Notes under the pieces: generated by a model | The model's database searches: none | Told to the model about the DNA's origin: nothing | The model's input: the letters and a program-made list of their open reading frames with translations, nothing else | Program-made: the position numbers and the translations under genes | From: Selenomonadaceae bacterium | Lineage (GTDB): Bacteria > Bacillota > Negativicutes > Selenomonadales > Selenomonadaceae | Direction of reading: 5' to 3' | DNA: 64,000 bases | Assembly: GCA_017527075.1 (NCBI GenBank) | Contig: JAFXQM010000019.1 | Span: 1 to 64,000 of the forward strand | Shown: piece after piece, positions 33,700 to 41,727 of the stretch | How the letters are laid out: each line of letters starts with the position of its first letter | How positions within the stretch are numbered: the first letter of the stretch is position 1

Positions 33700-33985
33700 C
33701 GCGTTTGCGGGTTGCGTCCCCTCTTTCTCAAGAGTGGAAACGCAGAAGCTGTTCTCAATGCTTGAGCGCGTCGTGTTCTTCGAACTGAAGAATGACTTTT
33801 ATTTTTTTTTTATCAACTTTCTCTTTGCTTGTCCAAAGAGAAAGTTGCAAAGAGAAAAGACACCTCGCAGGGGCGTCGAGTCGCTCGTGGTTTGAATGTC
33901 CGCACAACCCGTGGTGAGTGTGCGCCGGATGACGCCATCACGGCGTCAGACGCGGCGCGGCCGTCATCCTTGACGGCCTCAAGGT
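33700..33985. repeat. Dispersed repeat element, copy A
   Basis: It shares long blocks with 45881-46155: GTCCCCTCTTTCTCAAGAGTGG, CTTGAGCGCGTCGTG, the palindrome TTTCTCTTTG-TCCAAAGAGAAA, CCTCGCAGGGGCGT, and GTGCGCCGGATGACGCCATC continuing with the palindromic ACGGCGTCAGACGCGGCGCG. It ends in a hairpin GGCCGTCA / TGACGGCC directly after the GNAT gene stop. No transposase is present. Confidence 0.8.
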
Positions 33986-33988
33986 TTT

Positions 33989-34429
33989 TCAGCGCATAAC
34001 TTTTTCCAGCGCGAGATAAACGTCCTCTTCGCCGTAAATGGAAAAGGCAACGAAGCCGCACTTGTTCAGATAAAAATGCAAGTTGCGTTTGTCGAGCCAC
34101 GGCGTCGACGCGTACCAAACTTTTGTGTCGGGGAAAAATTTTTCAATCGCGAGCCACGCCGCCGCGCCCACGCCCAAATTTCTGTAAGCCGCGTCCACGA
34201 AGAAGAGCGATAATCGGTTGTGTTGAGTCTCGGCGTTTATGACCAAGACCGCGCCGCCGATAATTTTTTTTTTGACGGCGATGTCCAAGAGAATCGCGCC
34301 AGCCCTGTCAAAAAATCTCAGCAGGTCGCCGCGATGAAATTTCTCGGAGCCGTCGTCGCGGCGGAAGGCTGCCTGCAATCTGTCGATGAAAATTTCTCTG
34401 TCGCGCGTCGCAGAAAGTTCGACCGTCAC
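33989..34429 (-). CDS. GNAT-family N-acetyltransferase
   Basis: The 146-residue product has a GNAT core: LLDIAVKKKIIGGAVLVIN, LSLFFVDAAYRNLGVGAAAWLAIE with the acetyl-CoA loop region R-N-L-G-V-G-A, and the C-terminal NLHFYLNKCGFVAFS. The acyl-CoA donor site is typical; the acceptor is unknown. Its ATG overlaps the stop of cobU (ATGA), so the two are co-translated. The 3' end runs straight into dispersed element A. Confidence 0.85.
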   Translation of the reverse strand: MTVELSATRDREIFIDRLQAAFRRDDGSEKFHRGDLLRFFDRAGAILLDIAVKKKIIGGAVLVINAETQHNRLSLFFVDAAYRNLGVGAAAWLAIEKFFPDTKVWYASTPWLDKRNLHFYLNKCGFVAFSIYGEEDVYLALEKVMR

Positions 34430-34983
34430 AATTTTTCCTCCAGCTTTTTTAAATCGACAGCGAGCCCGGCAACCGTCAAAAAAACTTTTTCCGACTGCGC
34501 GGCGAGCATTTGGTTTGCGAGCCCCGCCAAATCTCTGAAGCGTCGCGCCAATTTGTTTTCGGGGACAATGCCGCCTCCGACCTCGTTGCTTACAAAAATC
34601 GTCACGGCGTCAGAATTTTTTGCGGCGTCGATTAATTTTTGAATTCGCGCGCGCAACTCGTCGTACAAAAATTTTTCGTCGTCGAGATTCGCCGCGCACA
34701 GAAAGTTGCTGACGTAAATCGTCACGCAGTCAAAAAGAATCGCGTCGAAAATTTTTCCCGCCTCAAAAATTTTTTCTTCCGCCGCGAAAGGAGCCTCAAA
34801 CGTCGTCCAATTTTTTCCGCGCCGCGCTTGGTGGAGCTTCACGCGGAAATTCATCTCGTCATCAAAAATTTGAGCGGTCGCAATGTACGCCGCCCGCCCG
34901 TTTCCGATTTTCTCCGCGAGCCTCTCGGCGAATGAACTTTTTCCGCTGCGAGCCCCGCCCGTCACCAAAATTATTTTGCCCAC
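34426..34983 (-). CDS. cobU: Adenosylcobinamide kinase / guanylyltransferase
   Basis: CobU phosphorylates adenosylcobinamide and adds GMP in the nucleotide-loop assembly of vitamin B12. The 185-residue protein has the P-loop VTGGARSGKSSFAE (residues 6-19), AYIATAQIFDDEM, the guanylylation histidine normally in RxxRxxxW-type text seen here as HQARRGKNW, and VSNEVGGGIVPENKLARRFRDLAGLANQ. Full length. No other cobalamin gene and no cobalamin riboswitch are visible in the window. Confidence 0.94.
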   Translation of the reverse strand: MGKIILVTGGARSGKSSFAERLAEKIGNGRAAYIATAQIFDDEMNFRVKLHQARRGKNWTTFEAPFAAEEKIFEAGKIFDAILFDCVTIYVSNFLCAANLDDEKFLYDELRARIQKLIDAAKNSDAVTIFVSNEVGGGIVPENKLARRFRDLAGLANQMLAAQSEKVFLTVAGLAVDLKKLEEKL

Positions 34984-35054
34984 GTCCTCAACCTCCGAAA
35001 AAATTTTTTATTCTACCTTCGACGCAATAATCCCTACTTCGCCGCCGAAATAAT

Positions 35055-35083
35055 TTGACTAAAAAAAAGCCGTGGTTTATAAT
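35055..35083 (+). promoter_or_regulatory. Near-consensus promoter for sigH
   Basis: TTGACT (35055-35060), 17 bp, TATAAT (35078-35083), 26 bp before the ATG. Confidence 0.75.
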
Positions 35084-35109
35084 CAGCGCGTAAAATTGGA
35101 GGGCGTGAC

Positions 35110-35862
35110 ATGAAATCAAACGTTGAAAATGCTTTTGAGACAGAAATCGTCGACGAGTATTCCAAATACGAATCGCTCTCGGATGAGGAGCTCATTGTCG
35201 AGATAAAAGAAAAAGACAACTCCGCCGCGCTTGATTATCTGATTCACCGTTACAGGAGCTTCGTGCGAGCCAAAGCGCGTTCATATTTTTTAATCGGCGC
35301 GGACAGAGAAGACATCATCCAAGAAGGCATGATTGGTTTTTACAAAGCCGTGCGCGACTTCAAGAGCGACAAGCTGGCGAGCTTCCACGCGTTTGCCGAG
35401 CTGTGCGTCACGCGCCAGATTATCACGGCGATAAAAACTGCCACGCGACAAAAACATATCCCGCTGAACTCTTACATCTCTTTGAACAAACCGATTTACG
35501 ACGAAGACTCGGACAGAACTTTGCTTGACGTAATCAGCGGCGTGAAAGTCGCCGACCCCGAAGAGCTCATAATCAGCCGCGAAGAATTTTTGGCAATCGA
35601 AAAGAAAATGTCCGAGATTCTCAGCGAGCTGGAGTGGCAAGTGCTCATGGCTTACTTGGACGGGAAATCTTATCAAGAAATCGCGATAAGTTTGGGGCGG
35701 CACGTCAAGTCAATCGACAACGCGCTGCAAAGAGTGAAACGCAAACTCGAACGTTACGTGGCAAGCCGCGGCGAGGCAATCGACATCGGCACAGTCTATC
35801 GCGGGCTGTCCACTCTTGACCGCCACATGAAATCTTCCGCCGTCTCCAAGTCACACGGTTAG
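35110..35862 (+). CDS. sigH: RNA polymerase sigma factor of the SigH family
   Basis: In spore-formers SigH starts stationary-phase and sporulation transcription; in other Firmicutes it controls competence-like genes. The 250-residue product has sigma region 2 (DYLIHRYRSFVRAKA, DREDIIQEGMIGFYKAVRDF, LASFHAFAELCVTRQII) and region 4 (LSELEWQVLMAYLDGKSYQEIA, VKSIDNALQRVKRKLE), matching SigH more than ECF factors because of the linker PLNSYISLNKPIY. A 40-residue C-terminal extension follows region 4. GGAGGGCG precedes the ATG. A terminator follows. Confidence 0.9.
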   Translation: MKSNVENAFETEIVDEYSKYESLSDEELIVEIKEKDNSAALDYLIHRYRSFVRAKARSYFLIGADREDIIQEGMIGFYKAVRDFKSDKLASFHAFAELCVTRQIITAIKTATRQKHIPLNSYISLNKPIYDEDSDRTLLDVISGVKVADPEELIISREEFLAIEKKMSEILSELEWQVLMAYLDGKSYQEIAISLGRHVKSIDNALQRVKRKLERYVASRGEAIDIGTVYRGLSTLDRHMKSSAVSKSHG

Positions 35863-35873
35863 ACATAAAAAGG

Positions 35874-35905
35874 AAAACACCTTCCGAGGGCGGGAGGTGT
35901 TTTTG
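35874..35905 (+). terminator. Terminator after sigH
   Basis: AACACCTT / GAGGTGTT stem with a G-rich loop followed by TTTT; preceded by AAAAA. Confidence 0.7.
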
Positions 35906-35991
35906 CTTGCCGAAAATTTGAAACGCATGAAGGAAAATTTAACGGCGGGTGGAAAGTGATTAAGCACGAAAAAATTTTTGGAGGCGACAAG

Positions 35992-37008
35992 ATGGACAAG
36001 CGGATTAAAATGGCAGCGGGCGCGGGAGTTGCGGCGTTGGCACTGGTCGTGGCGGGCGGCGGCTACTACCACTTCCACGTGAGCAACGACACGCCCGAGT
36101 TCGCGATAAAGACGATTCAGCAGTCGGTCGAGGATCACGACGCGAAAACTTTTTATCGCTTCGTGGACGTGGACAAGGTGCTTGATTCGAGTTACGACGG
36201 ACTCGTCGAGGGTTTGACTTCCATGGAAACTTTGTCATCACCCGACGCCAAGGAAACCCTCAAAGAGTTCACGCAAGTGCTGCGCGGTCCGCTCCTGCTC
36301 ACCTTGAAGGCGGCGATTGATTCATACGTGGCGACGGGCGACTTGAAGGCGGAAGAAAATATCGGCGTGGTCGAGCTGCTGGAAAGGACCGGTCTCAACG
36401 ATGCCGAGGTGCGCGACGTAAAAAATATTCAGATAAACGACGCGAACAAGAACGAGGCCTTCGCCGACGTGATACTCTTTCAGCCGGAGCTCAACAAAGA
36501 ATTTCCGCTGCAACTCATCTTGGCGCGCGGCGCGGACAAGCAGTGGCAAGTTGTTCGCGTGCAAAATTTCCGTGAGTACGTCGAGGACGTGATGGCGGCG
36601 CGGCAGGCGAACATAAACGATTACCTGGCGAAGGCGGGCGAGATAAACGCGCGGCACGAGGCAAAAGTTCGTGAGGCGGAGCAAAAGTACGGAATGATTT
36701 TGACGGTCGGCAGCTTGAGCCAGAAAAAAACTCGCGACGAGTTGAAAGCTCTGATTGACGACGAATTCAAAAAGGATTGGGAGGAGCGCAAACAGGAGCT
36801 CTTCTCTTTGCCCGTGCCCAAGGACGCGCAGCCTCTGCACAATCTTTACATGCGGATTTGCGACTTGGCGATAGAATCCGCGAACGATTATTCCAAGTGG
36901 ATGGACGACAACAACGCGGCGACGATTAAATCGGCGGAAGAAAAAATTCATCAGGTGCAGGCACTCATGGAGGACGCTGCCACCCTTGCCAAGCGCATGG
37001 CAAGCTGA
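35992..37008 (+). CDS. Membrane-anchored protein of unknown function (DUF2939-like start)
   Basis: The 338-residue product begins MDKRIKMAAG, then one membrane helix (residues 7-27), so most of it lies outside the inner membrane. The first third (PEFAIKTIQQSVEDHDAKTFYRFVDVDKVLDSSYDGLVE) resembles DUF2939-type periplasmic domains. The last third is a charged helical segment, likely coiled coil. ATG at 35992 follows TTGGAGG 9 bp upstream; the in-frame ATG at 35956 is too far from any ribosome site. I do not recognise a function. Confidence 0.78.
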   Translation: MDKRIKMAAGAGVAALALVVAGGGYYHFHVSNDTPEFAIKTIQQSVEDHDAKTFYRFVDVDKVLDSSYDGLVEGLTSMETLSSPDAKETLKEFTQVLRGPLLLTLKAAIDSYVATGDLKAEENIGVVELLERTGLNDAEVRDVKNIQINDANKNEAFADVILFQPELNKEFPLQLILARGADKQWQVVRVQNFREYVEDVMAARQANINDYLAKAGEINARHEAKVREAEQKYGMILTVGSLSQKKTRDELKALIDDEFKKDWEERKQELFSLPVPKDAQPLHNLYMRICDLAIESANDYSKWMDDNNAATIKSAEEKIHQVQALMEDAATLAKRMAS

Positions 37009-37059
37009 GATTGAGTGGTTGCCTTGGCTCGTTCCTTCGATTGGGCGTGAAAATTTCTT

Positions 37060-37225
37060 TTGTGTCATGAACTTCTTTTCTTTTGCTCACCCAAAAGACC
37101 CGCTTAAAAAGCGGGGGAACAGCAATGGGAATCAACCGACTGCGGTTGTCGTGACGCCCGAAAGCAAACCCACTGGATGCAACGTCACGTTGCCGAGGCC
37201 GTCATCCATGACGGCCTCTACTTCA
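37060..37225. repeat. Dispersed repeat element, diverged copy
   Basis: It contains TTTTCTTTTGCTCACCCAAAAG (partial palindrome, shared with 14930-14955), GGATGCAACGTCACGTTGCC (37175-37194, also at 52424-52443) and the perfect palindrome GAGGCCGTCAT / ATGACGGCCTC just downstream of the kinase gene stop, as in element A. Confidence 0.7.
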
Positions 37226-37240
37226 TCGTGCGAAACCTTT

Positions 37241-38617
37241 TTACTTGAGCAGACGAAAAGTTTTGTTGAGGAAAATTTGCGGGAGACCTTGCGCTTCCAA
37301 AATTATTTGGAGATGACCGCTGCCTTTCACGGGCGAGGCGAGTTTATTTCCGAGCGGAATATCAAATTCAAACGACTGACCGTTCGCGAGGGCGGGCATG
37401 TCGAATTTTTTTTTGTCTTGACCGATGTTGACGGCGAGGCGCGGGTTGATTAAATTTTTTCCGCTGTGATTGTCGACGCGCAGGCGAGCGTGCCACGAGG
37501 CGGGGAAAAGCACTTGCCCGTGTTCGTCGCGCGCCCAAGACTGCCAGCCGCTCAGATAAACCGTGTGATCCTTATTCGCGGGCGCGTCGTTCAAAAAAAG
37601 TTTCAATTCAACTTCGCCCGAAGATTTTTCCTCCTGCGGCGGCTGCGGACGATTTATTTCCGGCGCGGGCGTCGGCAAATTTATTTCGGGCGGAAAATTT
37701 TGCGGGAGCGACGGAATTTTTATCGTCGACGCGTCGAAAGAATTTTCCTTGCGAGGAATTTCTTCGGGCGCGGAAATTTTTTCTTCCAAAATTTTTTCTT
37801 CGGCGGGCGCAACAATTTCTTCGGGCGGCGGAGTGAAGTTGGTTCCTCGCGGGAAAAAAAATATCGCAGAACCGATTAATGCGGCGGCGAAAATTTTTCG
37901 CGCGTGCCGAAAATTTTTTCCGCGCAAGACGGCGGCGCGAAGTTCGTCGGCTGATTGAAAACGTTGCGCGGGGTCGAGGGCGGTGCATTTGTCCAAAAAA
38001 TTTTTCAGGCGTCCGTCGTACTCTTCGCCGAGCAAAATTTTCATCGTCACGCCGAGGGCGTAAATGTCACTGCGCGCGTCGGTCTGCCCGAAGTCGAAGA
38101 GCCCGAACTGTTCGGGCGGCGCATATCCGCGCGTGCCCAAAAGTTCCGTGTCCGCCGTGCTCTCCGCCTTAAAAATTCGCGCGATGCCGAAGTCAACCAG
38201 CTTGACGAAATTTTTCTCGGTGAGCATGATGTTCGCGGGTTTGATGTCGCGGTGAATGATTTTTTTCGCGTGGAGGACGGCAAGGCATTCGCACAGCTGA
38301 ATCAAAATTTTTTCCGCCAAAGATTCGTCGACGCTCCGATAAATTAAAAACTCCTCCAGCGTTTGTCCGTCGACGTGCTCTTCGATTACAATCAACTTTC
38401 CCGCGCGCTCGAACAGCCGATAAATTTTCGGGACGTGTTCATTGTCCAAATCCTTGAGCGTCCGATAAATCGGCAGGCAACTTTGCTCGCGCTGTTTCAT
38501 CACGCACAGCCGCTTCGCCCGCTTGTCATAAACCACTGCCACAAATCCCTGCTCGGAATTTTTCAGCGTGTCGACGAGTTCATACGTGTCGCCCAAGTAT
38601 CGCTCAAAAAAATTCAT
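37241..38617 (-). CDS. Transmembrane Hanks-type serine/threonine protein kinase
   Basis: The 458-residue protein has an N-terminal kinase domain (residues 10-235): ATP lysine in VMKQRE (K41), HRDIKPANIM (122-131), DFG (142-144), APPEQFG and DARSDIYALGV. The glycine-rich loop is degenerate (LKNSEQGFVAV). One membrane helix follows at about 240-255, then a Pro/Glu-rich linker and an extracytoplasmic domain of about 120 residues with WQSWARDEHGQVLFPASW. It could sense envelope state. Neighbours of unknown function on both sides may be substrates or partners. No phosphatase gene is adjacent. Confidence 0.9.
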   Translation of the reverse strand: MNFFERYLGDTYELVDTLKNSEQGFVAVVYDKRAKRLCVMKQREQSCLPIYRTLKDLDNEHVPKIYRLFERAGKLIVIEEHVDGQTLEEFLIYRSVDESLAEKILIQLCECLAVLHAKKIIHRDIKPANIMLTEKNFVKLVDFGIARIFKAESTADTELLGTRGYAPPEQFGLFDFGQTDARSDIYALGVTMKILLGEEYDGRLKNFLDKCTALDPAQRFQSADELRAAVLRGKNFRHARKIFAAALIGSAIFFFPRGTNFTPPPEEIVAPAEEKILEEKISAPEEIPRKENSFDASTIKIPSLPQNFPPEINLPTPAPEINRPQPPQEEKSSGEVELKLFLNDAPANKDHTVYLSGWQSWARDEHGQVLFPASWHARLRVDNHSGKNLINPRLAVNIGQDKKKFDMPALANGQSFEFDIPLGNKLASPVKGSGHLQIILEAQGLPQIFLNKTFRLLK

Positions 38618-38706
38618 GCCGCGCTCCCTGTAAAAAATTTTCCCGCATTATATCAAAAAAAATCGCCGCAAGAAATTTTTCCTGCGGCTCAATGATTCGT
38701 CTCGAT

Positions 38707-39204
38707 TCATTTCAAAATTATTATCATGAAGTTTATGGTGTCGCCGATCCAACCTATCAAATATTCTTTACCGTTGATGGTGATGTCTTTTTGGTATCCG
38801 CCGTTGATGTTGTATTCTGTGCCTTTCAAAATTCCAAGAGCCTCGTCCACTTTTCTGTAATCGTCGCCCACGGCCTCTATCGCCGCGTCAATCATTCCGA
38901 ACACTTCAGCCGGAGAAGCACTTTCGGCGAATTTGAACATGAAAGCCGGTTTCGGTTCATTGTAGCCGTCGAAGGTCGCGTTCACGCCGTTAAAGCCTTT
39001 GCCGGATGCGTTTAAGGAACATCTTTTCGCAAAGCGGTCTACGGCTTGTTTGTCAACGTGGCGGGTCATGGCGTCTTTTATCTCGCTGTTGTAGTTTCTG
39101 ACGAATTGGTTGACCGTCCTGGGCGTCGAAGTGCCGAGAGCCGCCAAAATTATGAACAGGACAACCGCCACGCCGCACGCCTTAAAAATTTTTCTCTTAG
39201 CCAT
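38707..39204 (-). CDS. Membrane-anchored or secreted protein of unknown function
   Basis: The 165-residue product has a basic start and one hydrophobic helix (VAVVLFIILAALG, residues 11-25), then about 130 residues outside. No family is recognised. The ATG at 39204 has GGAGGG upstream; ORF extension to 39231 overlaps the preceding gene. It lies 23 bp after the gene at 39228-40082, so the two are likely one operon. Confidence 0.75.
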   Translation of the reverse strand: MAKRKIFKACGVAVVLFIILAALGTSTPRTVNQFVRNYNSEIKDAMTRHVDKQAVDRFAKRCSLNASGKGFNGVNATFDGYNEPKPAFMFKFAESASPAEVFGMIDAAIEAVGDDYRKVDEALGILKGTEYNINGGYQKDITINGKEYLIGWIGDTINFMIIILK

Positions 39205-39227
39205 ATTGCTGACCCTCCGCAAACCAA

Positions 39228-40082
39228 TCATTTGTATATGTATATGCTGAATGTCACAAAGTCTTCGAATCTGGAAAAGTTATACGTTGCTTTACTTACA
39301 GCCAAGAACATGTTCGAGCTTTTTTCTGCGGGATTATAGGGCGGCAAATAAAAAATCGGCTCATCGTCGTTGATTAAGTTCAGTTCGCGTTTAATCTCAT
39401 CGCTTTTGCCGGGTTCCACGGCTGCAATCGCGGCGGTTAATACAATGTCTATAAAGATTCGTTCAAGCCCGTTGTTGTTTACGTCCTCCCATAAATCAAT
39501 CATGAAAATTATATGCGGCTCGTTGTTTTCGTCGCTGTACAATACTTGCGCATTCGGGAAGTTGATAAGCTTAACGCCATTTTCATTGGTAAGAAATTCT
39601 TCAGTCAAACTCAGCGGTATGCCTTGGCGAAGTTCTGATTTTATGCCCTCCGCAATTTTATCACCGGGCTCTGCTGAAGATTTATAGTTGGATATACGGT
39701 TATAAATATTTGCCGCTTCGCCGAATTTACTGACGTTGTTATTGTAATTGTACATGAAAGTTTTCTTGTCAAACGAGGTTGCCCCATCCGAGTTCGATTC
39801 ATCCGGAAGATTCTTTATAATGTACCAGAACACGACAAAAGAAAGACCTCCTACGATTTTGCCGCCGTATTCCCCGAAGAAATTAATTATTGCGTCTAAT
39901 ATACCGCATATAATCATCGAGATGATCGTGGTGATAAAGACAGCCCAAAGTACTTGACTCCACCACGAATTTATAAATCCGCTGAGTCCGTTGTAAGAGA
40001 CGGTTGTAACGTTTCGCCAAATCGTTCTGAAAACGAAATAGAATACCACGACAAAAATCACTAAGAATAAAGTTTCATTCAT
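39228..40082 (-). CDS. AT-rich multi-pass membrane protein of unknown function
   Basis: The 284-residue product has three hydrophobic helices in the first 100 residues (LFLVIFVVVFYFVF, VLWAVFITTIISMIICGI, IVGGLSFVVFWYII), then a soluble domain of about 180 residues containing LPPYNPAEKSSNMF. No family recognised. Base composition is visibly more AT-rich than neighbours, with ATA, AAT and TTA codons common, which suggests transfer. ATG at 40082 follows TTGGAGGAG. It heads a two-gene minus-strand unit, divergent from the HTH regulator. Confidence 0.75.
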   Translation of the reverse strand: MNETLFLVIFVVVFYFVFRTIWRNVTTVSYNGLSGFINSWWSQVLWAVFITTIISMIICGILDAIINFFGEYGGKIVGGLSFVVFWYIIKNLPDESNSDGATSFDKKTFMYNYNNNVSKFGEAANIYNRISNYKSSAEPGDKIAEGIKSELRQGIPLSLTEEFLTNENGVKLINFPNAQVLYSDENNEPHIIFMIDLWEDVNNNGLERIFIDIVLTAAIAAVEPGKSDEIKRELNLINDDEPIFYLPPYNPAEKSSNMFLAVSKATYNFSRFEDFVTFSIYIYK

Positions 40083-40174
40083 GTTATCTCCTCCAATCCT
40101 TCTGTTGCCTTTGAACGCCGAATAAATTTTAGCCGAATCGTTTCGGGCTTTGGTGTCCTCAAGGGACAATGAAT

Positions 40175-40203
40175 TTGATTCGGGAAAAGTTTTGTGTTAT
40201 TGT
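40175..40203 (+). promoter_or_regulatory. Promoter for the HTH regulator
   Basis: TTGATT (40175-40180), 17 bp, TATTGT (40198-40203), 27 bp before the TTG start. Confidence 0.5.
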
Positions 40204-40230
40204 TAAAAAAATTTTTGGAGGTGAATTGTC

Positions 40231-40665
40231 TTGTTCAAATTCGGAAAGAGCACGGGCGAGCTGTTCACGGAGCTCAAGGCGGAAAAAAATCTTGAGGACT
40301 GGCGCAACCGCAATCGCGAGGAATTTGTTCCGTCGCTTGCCGAATACTTGGAAAAAATTTTGGCGGAAAAAAATTTGTCGAAGCACGAAGTCATCGAGCG
40401 TTCGGGTTTGAATCGCGAGTACGCGTATCACATTTTTTCCGGCAAGAAAACAAATCCGTCGCGCCCGAAAGTTTTGGCGTTGGCAATCGCGCTCGGTCTG
40501 AACTTGGACGAGGTGCAATATCTGCTTCGATACGCGGGTCAGGGAATTTTATATCCGCGCAACGAATGGGACGCCGTGATAATTTCGGCGGTCGAACAAA
40601 AATTATCCGTCATGCAAACGAACGAACTTTTGCACGATTTGGGCGAGACGATTCTTTTGGATTGA
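40231..40665 (+). CDS. Cro/C1-type helix-turn-helix protein
   Basis: The 144-residue product has an HTH around residues 40-100 (LAEKNLSKHEVIERSGLNREYAYHIFSGKKTNPSRPKVLALAIALG, shown here as the recognisable XRE pattern in pieces). The C-terminal part LNLDEVQYLLRYAGQGILYPRNEWD is common in small Firmicute XRE proteins. TTG start at 40231 behind GGAGGTG. It is 12 bp upstream of an oxidoreductase gene on the same strand, perhaps its regulator. Confidence 0.82.
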   Translation: MFKFGKSTGELFTELKAEKNLEDWRNRNREEFVPSLAEYLEKILAEKNLSKHEVIERSGLNREYAYHIFSGKKTNPSRPKVLALAIALGLNLDEVQYLLRYAGQGILYPRNEWDAVIISAVEQKLSVMQTNELLHDLGETILLD

Positions 40666-40677
40666 GGAGAATTTAAA

Positions 40678-41670
40678 ATGAAACTTGCGATACTCGGCAC
40701 GGGATTCATCGTGCGCGACGGAGCTTTGCCGGCTCTGCAAGATGTCAGCGAGATTGAAGTCACCGCGATACTTTCACGGCCGCGCAGCAAATCCGTCGCC
40801 GAAGCTTTGGCGAAAAATTTTTCCGTCCCGAAAGTTTACACGGACTTCGACGAGCTTTTGGCGAACGACGACGCCGAGTTCGTTTACGTCGGAGTGATTA
40901 ACAGCGTCCATTACGAGTACGCAAAGCGCGCGCTCCTCGCGGGAAAAAATGTCATCGTGGAAAAACCATTTGCGTCGACGGCGGCGCAGACCCGCGAGCT
41001 GTGCGCGTTGGCCGTCGAAAAAAATTTGTACGTCTTCGAGGCGGTCACTCTCCTGCACTGCCCGAACTTCCACGCGATAAAAAAATTTTTGCCGGAGCTT
41101 GGGACAATCCGCGCGGTCACCGCCAATTACTCCCAATACTCCAGCCGTTACGATAAATATTTGCGCGGCGAGGTCTTGCCCGCCTTCGACCCGAAACTTT
41201 CGGGCGGCGCGCTCTTCGACATCAACATTTACAATTTGAATTTTATAATCGGGCTCTTCGGTGCCCCGCGCGAAATTTTTTACACGGCGAACGTCGGCTT
41301 CAACGGCGTGGACACTTCGGGCGTCGCGGTCATGACGTATCCGAATTTTTTTGCGACGGCGACGGGCGCGAAGGATTCGGACAGCCCCGGCTTCATCAGC
41401 GTGCAGGGCGAGCGCGGTTGGCTGAAAGTTCTCGGCGCGCCGAACGAGTTAAAGGCGTTTGAAATTTTTCTGCGCGGCACGAGCGCGACGACCCGTTACG
41501 AGCTGAATCGTCACTCGAATCGAATGGTTCACGAGTTCAAAGAGTTCGCGCGGATTTTTTCGGAGAAAAATTTCGGCGAGATGAAGTCGGGCTTGGAAAT
41601 TTCTTTGGCGGTCATGGAGGCGGCCGAGCGTGCGCGAAAATCTGCGGGAATAATTTTCGGCGACGAGTGA
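40678..41670 (+). CDS. Gfo/Idh/MocA-family oxidoreductase
   Basis: The 330-residue protein starts with a Rossmann fold (AILGTGFIVRDGALPAL) and has the family segments VYVGVINSVHYEYAKRALLAGKNVIVEKP, with the conserved EKP lysine, then an alpha/beta substrate domain with GGALFDINIYNLNFI. Members oxidise or reduce sugars and inositols using NAD(P). Substrate unknown. GAGGAG precedes the ATG. Confidence 0.9.
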   Translation: MKLAILGTGFIVRDGALPALQDVSEIEVTAILSRPRSKSVAEALAKNFSVPKVYTDFDELLANDDAEFVYVGVINSVHYEYAKRALLAGKNVIVEKPFASTAAQTRELCALAVEKNLYVFEAVTLLHCPNFHAIKKFLPELGTIRAVTANYSQYSSRYDKYLRGEVLPAFDPKLSGGALFDINIYNLNFIIGLFGAPREIFYTANVGFNGVDTSGVAVMTYPNFFATATGAKDSDSPGFISVQGERGWLKVLGAPNELKAFEIFLRGTSATTRYELNRHSNRMVHEFKEFARIFSEKNFGEMKSGLEISLAVMEAAERARKSAGIIFGDE

Positions 41671-41685
41671 CTTGCAAAAAAAAAT

Positions 41686-41713
41686 TTCCCTCACCGAGTG
41701 GTGGGGGATTTTT
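41686..41713. terminator. Terminator between the oxidoreductase and nadE (convergent)
   Basis: CCCTCACC / GGTGGGGG stem, loop GAGT, with A-run before and T-run after, so it can work for both strands. Confidence 0.8.
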
Positions 41714-41727
41714 CTTTGGAAAAAATT

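Noticed and set aside
33813..34118. Similar minus-strand open frames in dispersed elements A and B (33813-34118 and 45919-46227)
   Set aside because: The protein similarity follows from the shared DNA repeat; the frames run through palindromes and have no ribosome sites.
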